Shown piece after piece: positions 9,315 through 17,179 of a DNA stretch of 64,000 nucleotides. Below the pieces are notes generated by a model. It was not told where the DNA came from. It ran no database searches and was given only the letters and a program-made list of their open reading frames with translations. The translations under genes were made by a program, and so were the position numbers. Every line of letters begins with the position of its first letter. The stretch's first letter is position 1. Location: contig CAVPVV010000003.1 in the NCBI GenBank assembly GCA_963709325.1, positions 4,154,001-4,218,000 of the forward strand, read 5' to 3'. Source of the stretch: VFZN01 sp963709325. GTDB taxonomy: Bacteria; Acidobacteriota; Vicinamibacteria; Vicinamibacterales; UBA2999.

Positions 9315-10160
9315 ATGCGACGCGCGTTTCTCATCTCATTTCTCACCGTGTACGCGATTGCGCCCGGGCTGGCGCAGTCGATCGCTCCCGGCGCCGCGGG
9401 CGCACGGACGCCCAATGTCGAGTTCGACATGATGACGTGGCCGGAAGTGAAGAAGGCGATCCAGGCCGGCAAGACGACGGCGCTCGTCTACAACGGCGGG
9501 ACCGAGCAGCGCGGACCGCAGAACGTGAACGGCGGCCATACGCTGATGGCGCGCGAGACGGTCCGTGAGATCGCCGTCAAGCTCGGAAACGCCATTGCCG
9601 CGCCGGTGCTGCCGTTCTCGCCGAACCGGGCCAGCGCGGAGCTGCCCGGCACCATCGGGCTCACCCCGGAGCTGTTCGCGGCCATCAACGAGCAGGTCGT
9701 GGACGAGCTGATCAAGACCGGGTTCAAGAACATCGTGCTGATGGGGGACCATGGCGGCGGGCAGCAGCAGCTCGACGAGGTCGCCAAGAAGCTGACCACG
9801 AAGTACGCCGCGCAGAGCGTCAAGGTCGTTTTCTGCGACGAGGTCTACCAGAAGGCCAATGGCGACTTCGACAAGTGGCTGAAGGACAACGGCTATCCAT
9901 CGAGCTCCCATGCCGGCATCCCCGACACCTCCGAGATGCTGTACCTCGGAAGCGACAAGGGGTGGGTTCGCAAGGAGCTGGTGAAGGACGCGCTCGGCGA
10001 TCCGGTGCTGCCTCCAGGCGAGAAACCAGCGCCGGGAGCCCCGCGCGTGAACAACGGCATCAGCGGCGACGGCCGCCGCTCGACACCGGAGCTCGGCAAG
10101 AAGATCTTCGACATGAAGATCGAGTACGCGGTGCGGCAGATCAAGCAGCTGCTCGGTTGA
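9315..10160 (+). CDS. Exported creatininase-family protein with altered metal motif
   Basis: 281 residues with a signal peptide (MRRAFLISFLTVYAIAPGLA). The creatininase fold is supported by the block ALVYNGGTEQRGPQNVNGGH (about 56-75) and MGDHGGGQQQ (about 140). In creatininases the first block normally reads EQHGPH followed by a GTD; here the first His is Arg and the Asp position is His, so metal binding may differ. The family hydrolyses cyclic or linear amides (creatinine, formamides, MftE peptides). The start has an agagg site 7 nt upstream, and a CATAAT at 9275-9280 is a possible -10. It converges with the next gene, with stops 7 nt apart. Confidence 0.8.
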   Translation: MRRAFLISFLTVYAIAPGLAQSIAPGAAGARTPNVEFDMMTWPEVKKAIQAGKTTALVYNGGTEQRGPQNVNGGHTLMARETVREIAVKLGNAIAAPVLPFSPNRASAELPGTIGLTPELFAAINEQVVDELIKTGFKNIVLMGDHGGGQQQLDEVAKKLTTKYAAQSVKVVFCDEVYQKANGDFDKWLKDNGYPSSSHAGIPDTSEMLYLGSDKGWVRKELVKDALGDPVLPPGEKPAPGAPRVNNGISGDGRRSTPELGKKIFDMKIEYAVRQIKQLLG

Positions 10161-10167
10161 CGCGGTC

Positions 10168-10941
10168 TCAGGGGCGGAAGATCGGCTGCGACGAAAATTC
10201 GACCCACGAGTTGCCGGGATCGGCGCTGTCGAGATACGCGATGTCCGACGTCTGGTTGGCATAGAAGGCGAAGCCGACGCCCTGTGCCAGCGTGCGCGTC
10301 TGGTTGTCGGCCCAGATGCCGATGTTGATCGCGATGACATCACCGTCGTCGGCCGCGACGCTCGCCAGCGGCCAGCCGATTGCCGCCCGGGTGCGGGCCG
10401 GGCTCTCCAGCGGGAACTCGGTCGTGTCCCGGGTCACCGGTAGCGCCAGGCCACGGAGCGATCCGTCGGACCGATGCACCGTCACCTGCAGGGCGAGCGT
10501 CGCACCGATCTTGCGATGCCACTGGATGCAGTGAACGGCCATGCTGACAGTGCCGTTCAAGGTCTGCGCGCCCTGAAGAGGGCGCGTGACCATCTGCAGG
10601 TACCCGCGCGTGAAAACGCCGTAGAAAGGCGTGTTCCTGACGTCCTGCAACGCCGTCGCATGGTCAGGGCTGGTCTGCGCGCCGCAGGCAACGTAGCCGC
10701 CCGTGACGTACTCCGGCGGAGGGTTCGTCGTGCGATCGCTCGGTAGCGACCAGGTGAGATTCGGAATCGGCTGCGGGCTCCACCATTGCGGAAAGATCGA
10801 AGTGAGATAGAGCCGCGTGCCGCCGGGAGTGACGATGGGGACGGGAGAGGAACGCGGCGCGGCGCGAGCGGTCTCGCCGAGACCGGCGACTGCGGACACA
10901 CTGGCCAGGACTCTCAGCGTCTCACGACGAGTCATCGACAT
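10168..10941 (-). CDS. Secreted protein of unknown function
   Basis: 257 residues starting MSMTRRETLRVLASVSAVAG, a Tat-type signal (TRRETLRVLA). The mature part is rich in Thr, Ser, Pro and Trp, with alternating hydrophobic residues that suggest a beta-sandwich (for example GTVSMAVHCIQWHRKIGATL and VIAINIGIWADN). No catalytic motif is recognised. It could be a surface or carbohydrate-binding-like module, but this is only inference. An aaagga site lies about 11 nt upstream of the start. Confidence 0.65.
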   Translation of the reverse strand: MSMTRRETLRVLASVSAVAGLGETARAAPRSSPVPIVTPGGTRLYLTSIFPQWWSPQPIPNLTWSLPSDRTTNPPPEYVTGGYVACGAQTSPDHATALQDVRNTPFYGVFTRGYLQMVTRPLQGAQTLNGTVSMAVHCIQWHRKIGATLALQVTVHRSDGSLRGLALPVTRDTTEFPLESPARTRAAIGWPLASVAADDGDVIAINIGIWADNQTRTLAQGVGFAFYANQTSDIAYLDSADPGNSWVEFSSQPIFRP

Positions 10942-11102
10942 TGGGGGCGTCCTTTCGGGACGAATCGACGATGTCCGGAGAAGAGACTGCGGGCGACAGT
11001 GTCCGGCATCGCCGTGTGCGAGTCAAGCGCGCTTTCCGACGGCGGTCCCCCGATGTGTTGGTCGCTGGCCGGCGCTCTTCAGGACCAGCGTCGTGCGGCG
11101 CA

Positions 11103-11108
11103 TATAAT
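11103..11108 (+). promoter_or_regulatory. Consensus -10 box (TATAAT) for the membrane-protein gene
   Basis: TATAAT lies 39 nt before the ATG at 11148, giving a predicted leader of about 33 nt. No good -35 box is visible at the expected distance. Confidence 0.5.
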
Positions 11109-11147
11109 TCGCGGCGCATTCATGCCTCGTCGTGCTTCGGCATCTCG

Positions 11148-12761
11148 ATGACCTCACGTCTCCCGGTTGCATCAGCTGCGACCCTGGCCGGCACGATTGT
11201 CGCGGCATACCTGATCGCGGTCACCGGCGCGGCCATCGTCCCCGGTTTCGCCGCCGCGATCGGGTTGCTCGCCGGACTCGTGCTTCAACGGTGGATCCGG
11301 TTCGGCGATCCGCGGCCTGCTGCGATGACGTTGACGGTCTGGTGCGGTCTCGTGGCCGCCGTGCTCGTGCTGCTGATGCGATTGACGTGGCCGGCGCTGC
11401 TGCCGCCAGGCGGCGCGTCGGACCTCACGCATCATCTGATGCTGGTGGACGTTCTCGAGCGCTCGCGACACCTGGTGGACGGCGCCGCGGGCGAGGCGGC
11501 GCTCGGCGAGATGGCGCATTACACGCCGGGCCTGCACCTGCTCATCGTCGTCGCGGGAGCGCTGGCCGGCATCGATGCGTACCGCGTCGTCTATCCGGTG
11601 CTGGCAGTGACCGTGGCGCTCAAGGCCGGTTTCGTTTTCCTGATTGCTGCCGAGCTCCTGAACGGATCGCGCGGCCGCGTGCCCATCGCGCTTGCCGCAG
11701 TCGGACTCGTCCTGTTCGCGCCGATGGCCTACAGCGTTGAGGGCTTTCTCCGCGCCGGGTTCCTCGCCCAGGCCGCGTCGGAGCTCTTCGTCGTTGCCGG
11801 GTGGTGGGGGCTCGCGAACTGGTGGTCGTCGCGTGCGCCAGCCTGGATGGCGTTCACTGGATTGATGGGAGCGGCCACCTTCCTCACCTGGCCGATCTGG
11901 GTCGGGCCTCTGGTCGTGGCGGCCGCGGCGAGCCTGTGGAGCGCAGGCGATCTGTCGTCCACGTCGCGCGTCAGGGCGGACGTGCTCTGCTTTGGGCCGA
12001 TCGCGGTCGTCGCGGTGCTGCATCTCTCCGCGCATGCCGCGTGGCTCGGCCTGGCGGGGACCACCGGCGCGGTGCCGCCGCTCGCGCCGGGTCCGCTCGG
12101 CTGGCTCTTGATCGCGCTGGCAGGTGCAGGTGCGGTTATCGCCTGGCGGCAGCTGCCGGCCCGGCCGATGCTTTGGTTCGCGGCGGCGCTCGTCGCACAG
12201 GCGCTGGCACTCTACGCGCTGGCGAGTGTGCGAGGGGCGGAGACGCCGTACATGGCGATGAAGATGCTCTACCTCGCCGTGTACCCGGCGGCGGTTCTCG
12301 GCGTCGTGGGAATCGACGCGATCGCTCGCCGTTTTTCGTCAGGGGTGTCGTGGGCGGTCCTGCTGGTCGTGTGCGGCATCGGCGTCGGTCACGCCAGAAG
12401 CACAGCGGTTCCACCTCCGGTTGTGGACGTAAGCCTCCACGACGCGGGCAAATGGGCGCGCGAGCACCTCGAGGCTCGCTGCGTTGACTACATCGTGGAG
12501 AACGCCGACCAGGCGTACTGGCTTCACCTCGCGGTACTCGGACAACCGCGCTCGTCACCGCGGACCGCGGACATCGACCACTACACTGCGAATCGCGCCG
12601 CCGGCCGGTGGGTGGAAGGCGGTGCCCTGCCCTACGCCGTAGCATTCCGCGCGCTGCTCCCCGGCGAAGTTGTGCGCGACGCAAAAGTGCTGAAGGAGTT
12701 TGGGACCGCCGTCGTCATCGAGCGGGCGGGCGCTAGCTGTCCATCGGCGATTGGTGATTGA
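11148..12761 (+). CDS. Polytopic membrane protein, unknown function
   Basis: 537 residues. From the chosen start (MTSRLPVASAATLAGTIVAA) there are roughly ten to twelve hydrophobic helices up to about residue 420, then a soluble tail of about 110 residues. The architecture resembles membrane glycosyltransferase-like or O-antigen-type proteins, but the expected acidic motifs of GT-C enzymes are not clear, so I give no function. An in-frame upstream extension to 10941 is Arg-rich and overlaps the promoter of the divergent gene, so it is rejected. The C-terminus ends in SAIGD, encoded by the first units of the gattgac heptad array, which holds the stop codon. Confidence 0.75.
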   Translation: MTSRLPVASAATLAGTIVAAYLIAVTGAAIVPGFAAAIGLLAGLVLQRWIRFGDPRPAAMTLTVWCGLVAAVLVLLMRLTWPALLPPGGASDLTHHLMLVDVLERSRHLVDGAAGEAALGEMAHYTPGLHLLIVVAGALAGIDAYRVVYPVLAVTVALKAGFVFLIAAELLNGSRGRVPIALAAVGLVLFAPMAYSVEGFLRAGFLAQAASELFVVAGWWGLANWWSSRAPAWMAFTGLMGAATFLTWPIWVGPLVVAAAASLWSAGDLSSTSRVRADVLCFGPIAVVAVLHLSAHAAWLGLAGTTGAVPPLAPGPLGWLLIALAGAGAVIAWRQLPARPMLWFAAALVAQALALYALASVRGAETPYMAMKMLYLAVYPAAVLGVVGIDAIARRFSSGVSWAVLLVVCGIGVGHARSTAVPPPVVDVSLHDAGKWAREHLEARCVDYIVENADQAYWLHLAVLGQPRSSPRTADIDHYTANRAAGRWVEGGALPYAVAFRALLPGEVVRDAKVLKEFGTAVVIERAGASCPSAIGD

Positions 12762-12906
12762 CGAGTGACGATTTATTGACGATTGGGCGATTGGCGAATG
12801 CGCCATTCGATTGACGATTGCGGCATGGGAGGATTGACGATTTTGCGAATCACGATTGAGCGAATCACGATTCTGCGAATCACGATTGGGCGAATCACGA
12901 TTGAGT
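12746..12906 (+). repeat. Tandem array, gattgac/cgaatcacgattg family
   Basis: The array starts inside the last codons of the membrane-protein gene and ends inside the last codons of the convergent IVP gene. The left part has irregular 6-8 bp units (gattggt, gattgac, gattggg). The right part is a regular 15-bp repeat (gcgaatcacgattgN, four copies), equal to one 7- plus one 8-bp unit. Both stop codons lie in repeat sequence. The same family, inverted, is at 13431-13525. Confidence 0.9.
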
Positions 12907-13284
12907 GCGACTCGTCGCTTCAAGCCGGCGCCGTCGGCGGCCGGTGGTCGTTTCCCTCGAGGCGTTGAGGATTGCGCTGATTTCGTTTGCTTCCTGCAGC
13001 AATCGACCAACGTCCTTGGCTGGCGCGAGACGGTTGTTTTCCAGGCGCTGTAGCCACCCGGCTGCCTCGTCGGCCTCTTCGAGGGCAATCGACAGCTTTG
13101 CAACGAATGCCGCCTTGCTACCTGCGCGACAGGCGGCGCGATAGTTCGAGGCGGTCGATGTCGCGGCATCCTGGAGCTGGGTGAGCAGCCGGATGGTCAG
13201 CGCGTCATGCGGGATGGCGCGGCATAGGGCGATGACCGCGTCAGCGAATCGTTCGATGCGAGCGGTAAGTTCTTTGGGCGTCAT
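12895..13284 (-). CDS. Four-helix-bundle protein (S23/IVP family)
   Basis: About 129 residues from the chosen ATG (MTPKELTARIERFADAVIAL). The pattern of four amphipathic helices with the blocks LTQLQDAATSTASNYRAACR and FVAKLSIALEEADEAAGWL is characteristic of the 23S rRNA intervening-sequence protein family (S23, TIGR02436). These small proteins occur as stand-alone genes of unknown function; relatives include the Avd protein of diversity-generating retroelements. No reverse transcriptase is nearby. A TTG start seven codons upstream is possible. The gene is bracketed by facing heptad arrays (12746-12906 and 13431-13525), and its stop codon lies in the first. The tail (TTGRRRRRLEATSRTQS) is basic. 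Confidence 0.85.
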   Translation of the reverse strand: MTPKELTARIERFADAVIALCRAIPHDALTIRLLTQLQDAATSTASNYRAACRAGSKAAFVAKLSIALEEADEAAGWLQRLENNRLAPAKDVGRLLQEANEISAILNASRETTTGRRRRRLEATSRTQS

Positions 13285-13430
13285 GCTCGACGGATCGAGC
13301 AACAACCCTGCCGACCCGGGCTGGCACCGAATCTGGCCGGTTCAGGCCCAAATCAGGCTGGGGCAACCAGTGACGCCGCAGAAACGACTAACCGGGACCC
13401 GTACCGGGTACGCAACGGTTTCAGCCGCCA

Positions 13431-13525
13431 CAATCGCCAATCGCAATCACCAATCGTCAATCGCAATCGTCAATCGCAATCGTCAATCGAAAGTCGCCCA
13501 ATCGCCAATCCTCAATCGCCAATGG
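13431..13525 (-). repeat. Tandem array, gattgac family (minus orientation)
   Basis: About thirteen units of caatcgt, caatcg or caatcgc on the plus strand (gattgcgattgac on the minus strand). The array covers the last four codons and the stop of the methyltransferase gene (which ends ASIGD). It faces the arrays at 12746-12906 and 14319-14430 in opposite orientation. Confidence 0.9.
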
Positions 13526-14321
13526 ACGCGCGCGGCCGCCGGACGACTGCGTACAGCACGTCCATTGCTGTCGCAGTCACCCCCTGTAAGTCAGCAAGCA
13601 CAGCAAGGCGCACCCGCTCACGCGCGGGGGCAGTGAGGGCTTCGTAGGCGCCTCGATTGGAAGTGCCCATGATGACGGGCCAGAACGCCTCCGGCGAGGG
13701 CAGCGGCATCTCCCAGCGATCGCGCTCGATAGTCGGCGTTGGAAGCGCGGCCGCGGCAAATACGCCGGCGACCTTCTCGGGCGTGTCGAGGCGCGCTGCG
13801 TGCCCCGGCGTGTGCACGGATGGCGCTTCGCGCTCGACAGCTTCCTGGAACAGCGCCTCCCCTGGCGCGAGCACGTCCTCGCCCCACGTGGTGATGGCAA
13901 GGACGCCGCCGGGCGTCAGCCACTCCCAGGCGCGCGAAAGAAGTCCGCTCATGTCGGCGATGAAGAAGAGACCGAACACCGAGATTTCGGCGTCGAAGCA
14001 CGCGGCGGGAAACGACAGCGACTCGACGCTCGCGCACTGGAAAGCCGCGTGCCGAAGTCCGGCGGCAGCAGCGCGTTGACGGGCCTGATCGACGAGCGCC
14101 GCGGTGATGTCGATGCCCAGCACCGACCCGCTCGGGCCGACCGCTTCCGCCGCCGGCAGCGCCGAGGCGCCGCTGCCGCAGCACAAGTCGAGGACACGCC
14201 CGCCCGTGGGAAGGGTTAGCCGTTCTACCGTGCGCTTGCCGAAGTGGTGCCAGAAGGGGAGGGTGTCGAATGTGTCCGCGGCCGCCGTGTAAATGGCCGC
14301 CAGCTGCGTGTGCATGTCCAT
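13512..14321 (-). CDS. Class I SAM-dependent methyltransferase
   Basis: 269 residues. Motif I is VLDLCCGSGASALP (about 43-56), followed by the acidic residue of motif II in LGIDITAAL, and the post-motif block FDAEISVFGLFFIADM (about 108-123). It belongs to the UbiE/MenG-like small-molecule methyltransferase group; the substrate cannot be read from sequence. The start codon (MDMHT) lies at the inner edge of a gattg array, and the last codons (ASIGD) are formed by repeat units of the other array. So both ends of this gene border the repeats. Confidence 0.85.
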   Translation of the reverse strand: MDMHTQLAAIYTAAADTFDTLPFWHHFGKRTVERLTLPTGGRVLDLCCGSGASALPAAEAVGPSGSVLGIDITAALVDQARQRAAAAGLRHAAFQCASVESLSFPAACFDAEISVFGLFFIADMSGLLSRAWEWLTPGGVLAITTWGEDVLAPGEALFQEAVEREAPSVHTPGHAARLDTPEKVAGVFAAAALPTPTIERDRWEMPLPSPEAFWPVIMGTSNRGAYEALTAPARERVRLAVLADLQGVTATAMDVLYAVVRRPRASIGD

Positions 14322-14575
14322 TGGCGATTGGCAACTGACGATTGAGGATCTATCGACGATCCGCCGATCGGATCAATTGCGGCATTCGAATGCCGATTGA
14401 GGCATTGCCGATTGAAGGAGCCGGTGAATGACGATTGCGATGGACGGATCCAATCACAAATCGCGATTCGCCGGATCCCTCAATCGCCAATACGCCAATC
14501 ACCAATCAAATGGCGCAATCCCCCAATCGACAGATCGTCAATAAATCGTCAATCGCCAATCCTCAATCGTCAATG
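14319..14575. repeat. Back-to-back tandem arrays of the gattgac family
   Basis: The whole gap between the methyltransferase and VOC genes is repeat. The left part (to about 14430) reads gattggc, gattgag and gattgaa on the plus strand. The right part (from about 14460) reads caatcgc, caatcac, caatcgt. The two halves are inverted to each other around about 14440, so the region could form a long imperfect hairpin. It includes the start codon of the left gene and the stop codon of the right gene. Confidence 0.9.
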
Positions 14576-15097
14576 GGACGCGGGCTCCTTGTCTCCAAGC
14601 ACCCCAGTCCCGCCCTTGTACTTCACGTCCTGCAGCTGAACACGAATGCCGTCGGGGTCGGTGAAGTACAGCTCCTTGGTCTCGCCGCGCATCCGGATGT
14701 TGGCCTTGATGCCGCGGTCGGTCAGCTGCTTGAGCACGGCGTCGGCGTCGAAATCGGGCATCCCGAGGCACAAGTGATCGATGCGGCTCTCCTTCGCGGT
14801 TGCCGGGAGCGGGTAGATCCCCAGGAATCCGCTGCCGCAATTCAGGTTGATGCCGGGATCCTGCCTGGTGAGGATCGGCAGCCCGAACAGATCCTGGTAG
14901 AACGTCACCGCCTTCTGGACGTCGGGCACGAAAACGCTGACGTGGTTGAACGACGCCACGCTTCCGATCGGCGTCGCCGCGGCAGGAGCAGGGGCGGCGG
15001 GCGCCGTCGCCAACAGCGCGAGCGCACCGAGTAGCTCACGCCTTGAGATTCGCCCGGTCTCGTACTGTGTCAGCAACTGTTCGAGTGGTTGACTCAT
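14570..15097 (-). CDS. Exported single-domain VOC protein
   Basis: 175 residues. The N-terminus (YETGRISRRELLGALALLAT) is a Tat-type signal. One VOC module follows, with FNHVSVFVPDVQKAVTFYQD (about 50-69), a central IDHLCLGMPDFD and a terminal DPDGIRVQLQD strand (about 150-160), giving the usual betaalpha-beta-beta-beta layout. Metal ligands probably include the His of FNHV and the Glu of KELYF. The enzyme activity is unknown. Residues before the stop (PASH) run directly into the heptad array, which supplies the TGA. Confidence 0.85.
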   Translation of the reverse strand: MSQPLEQLLTQYETGRISRRELLGALALLATAPAAPAPAAATPIGSVASFNHVSVFVPDVQKAVTFYQDLFGLPILTRQDPGINLNCGSGFLGIYPLPATAKESRIDHLCLGMPDFDADAVLKQLTDRGIKANIRMRGETKELYFTDPDGIRVQLQDVKYKGGTGVLGDKEPASH

Positions 15098-15121
15098 GGT
15101 CTTTCCCCGAGGCCCAAGTCG

Positions 15122-15754
15122 CTAACGTGGCCGCGCCGACTGGATCCGGTTCTTCCAGCCGATGCGGTCCAGGTCCGGAACGTTATCGCTGAGGATGCGG
15201 CAGTTGCCGCGGAACTCGGGCTGATCGCAGATCTGCCAGCGTCCGCTCAGACGCAGGCTCTCCGATCGGCCCGCCATCGAGCCGAGATACGGCGATGGCG
15301 ACACCAGCGCCGAGGACTTGCCGCCAAAGTTACGCTTGTCGAACAGTTCCAACCGGCCGCCCTCGCCAGTCGGTGGCCGCCCGCCGCCGCCTCCGCCCCC
15401 ACCGCCTCCGCTGCGCGCCCGGCGCAGCGACTGGATGCGATCGTTCCAGCCGACGCGGCCAAGGTTGCTCTCCGTGTTCGAGAACACCTGGCACCGGCCG
15501 CGGTAATTCGGCTCCTCGCACCCCTCCCAGTACTCCCCGGGACCGACCCGCAGGCTGGAGATGCGGCGGCTCAACCCATAACGGTTCAGCGACGGGACGT
15601 CGTCGAGAAACGTTGCGTTCTCGCCGCGGTAGTTGACGTCCTCGTACACGGTAATGCCGATGCCGCCGATCGAGCGCCCCTGCTGTGCCGCATGAGCGTT
15701 GGCAACAGCGACCGCCAGCAGTAATCCACCAACGATCCCCAATCCGAATTTCAT
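15122..15754 (-). CDS. Secreted beta/gamma-crystallin-fold protein with poly-Gly linker
   Basis: 210 residues with a signal peptide (MKFGLGIVGGLLLAVAVANA). Two beta/gamma-crystallin-type modules follow: ITVYEDVNYRGENATF to GWNDRIQSLR (about 33-112) and LELFDKRNFGGKSSAL to GWKNRIQSAR (about 130-208). Each module has two Greek-key-like motifs with the Y/F-x-x-x-x-Y/F-x-G pattern. They are joined by a run of ten glycines. Crystallin-fold secreted proteins often bind calcium and can be structural. The start is set by an aggag site 8 nt upstream; a longer frame to 15859 overlaps the MFS gene. Confidence 0.85.
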   Translation of the reverse strand: MKFGLGIVGGLLLAVAVANAHAAQQGRSIGGIGITVYEDVNYRGENATFLDDVPSLNRYGLSRRISSLRVGPGEYWEGCEEPNYRGRCQVFSNTESNLGRVGWNDRIQSLRRARSGGGGGGGGGGRPPTGEGGRLELFDKRNFGGKSSALVSPSPYLGSMAGRSESLRLSGRWQICDQPEFRGNCRILSDNVPDLDRIGWKNRIQSARPR

Positions 15755-15782
15755 GACGGGTCTCCTGCGATCGTACCGGTGA

Positions 15783-17105
15783 ATGATAACCTCACCCGCG
15801 CGAAACTCGATGACGGCGCGAAGCGACGACGATGCAGCGGTTGATGCGGCTGCCGCCAAGGTGCGGCGCCGCCTCGTGCCGTTCCTGTTCCTCCTTTACC
15901 TCGTCGCCTACCTGGATCGCATCAACGTCGGGTTCGCCTCGCTGCAGATGAACGCCGCGCTCGGTTTCTCGGCAAGGGTGTACGGCTTCGGCGCCGGCAT
16001 CTTCTTCCTGAGTTACACCGCGTTCGAGATTCCGAGCAACGTCATCCTCGCGCGCGTCGGCGCCCGCCGCTGGATCGCGCGAATCATGATCACCTGGGGG
16101 CTCGCCTCTGCCGCGATGATGCTGGTGAAGGATGCGCCGTCGTTCTACGCGCTGCGGTTTGTGCTCGGCGCTGCCGAAGCCGGATTCTTCCCGGGCATCA
16201 TCTACTACCTCACTCGCTGGGTTCCGGCTCGCGAGCGCGCCCGCACCGTCGCCAGCTTCATGACCGCCGTCGTCACCGCGGGCATCGTAGGCGGCCCGCT
16301 CTCGGGCGCGCTGCTCACAATGGACGGCTGGATCGGTCTCGCCGGCTGGCAGTGGATGTTCCTGCTCGAGGGCGTACCCGCCACGATTCTCGGAATCCTC
16401 GTGCTGGTCGTCCTGCCCGAATCGCCGGCCGAGGCGCGATGGCTGACGGCGGATGAGCGAAGCGCGCTGCTGGCACGAGTGGCCCTCGAAGCAGACGCGG
16501 GCGCCGGGCGGGCCCACGGGATCGGCGACGCCTTGCGTCATCGCTGGATCTGGGTGCTGGCGCTCGTCTACTTTGTCGTGCCGGTCGCGCTGTACGCGGT
16601 CGGCTTTTTCCTGCCGCAGATCCTGCAGGCGACATTTGCCGGCACGCCGTTCCAGATCGGCCTTGTCAGCGCGATCCCGTACATTGCCGGCGCGATCGGC
16701 ATGGTGGTCACGGCGAGGCGGTCGGATCGGACCGGCGAGCGGCGCCGCTTCGTTGCGCTCGGGGCTCTGGTCGCCGGGATCGGACTCATCGGCACCGCGT
16801 TCGTGCACGGCCTGGTGCCGTCGGTGCTGTTCCTCTCGGTCGCGATGCTGGGCCTGGCCTCGATGTTCGGGCCGTTCTGGACGCTGGCGACCTCGTTCGT
16901 GCACGGCGTCGGCGCCGCGGCGGGTATCGCGTTGATCAATTCGGTAGGAAACGTCGGCGGCTTCATCGGTCCGTATGGGGTCGGGTACCTGCGCGATCTC
17001 ACCAGTGGCTTTTCGCTCGGGCTGATCGCGATTGGGGTTGTCGTGATTGCCGGCGGCGCGCTCGTGCTGCTCATACCCGAATCGAAGTCCGACCGGATGG
17101 ACTAG
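15783..17105 (+). CDS. MFS transporter, anion:cation symporter (ACS) family
   Basis: 440 residues with twelve predicted transmembrane helices. The early block PFLFLLYLVAYLDRINVGFA (about 33-52) is the signature of the ACS family (phthalate, tartrate and galactonate permeases). FEIPSNVILARVGARRWIAR (about 80-99) is the inter-helix loop motif. It probably imports a carboxylate or sugar acid with protons in the inner membrane; the substrate is unknown. An internal start at 15810 (MTARSDD) is equally possible. No ribosome-binding site is obvious, and a TGATAAC at 15784-15790 could be a -10 for the shorter form. It is divergent from the crystallin gene. Confidence 0.88.
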   Translation: MITSPARNSMTARSDDDAAVDAAAAKVRRRLVPFLFLLYLVAYLDRINVGFASLQMNAALGFSARVYGFGAGIFFLSYTAFEIPSNVILARVGARRWIARIMITWGLASAAMMLVKDAPSFYALRFVLGAAEAGFFPGIIYYLTRWVPARERARTVASFMTAVVTAGIVGGPLSGALLTMDGWIGLAGWQWMFLLEGVPATILGILVLVVLPESPAEARWLTADERSALLARVALEADAGAGRAHGIGDALRHRWIWVLALVYFVVPVALYAVGFFLPQILQATFAGTPFQIGLVSAIPYIAGAIGMVVTARRSDRTGERRRFVALGALVAGIGLIGTAFVHGLVPSVLFLSVAMLGLASMFGPFWTLATSFVHGVGAAAGIALINSVGNVGGFIGPYGVGYLRDLTSGFSLGLIAIGVVVIAGGALVLLIPESKSDRMD

Positions 17106-17179
17106 CGTCCTTTGCGCGATGCTGTTCGCACTTCTTCCCTCCGTTCGCCAGCTCTGCTACCGTGGAGGATGAGGATGCC

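Noticed and set aside
10941..11147. N-terminal extension of the membrane-protein gene
   Set aside because: The extension is Arg-rich, crosses a TATAAT promoter and overlaps the leader of the divergent gene; the start at 11148 gives a normal first helix.
12895..13284. Diversity-generating retroelement, because IVP proteins resemble Avd
   Set aside because: No reverse transcriptase, template repeat or variable C-type lectin gene is nearby.
14319..14575. Possible CRISPR array
   Set aside because: Units are 6-8 bp and degenerate, with no spacers of regular length and no cas gene.
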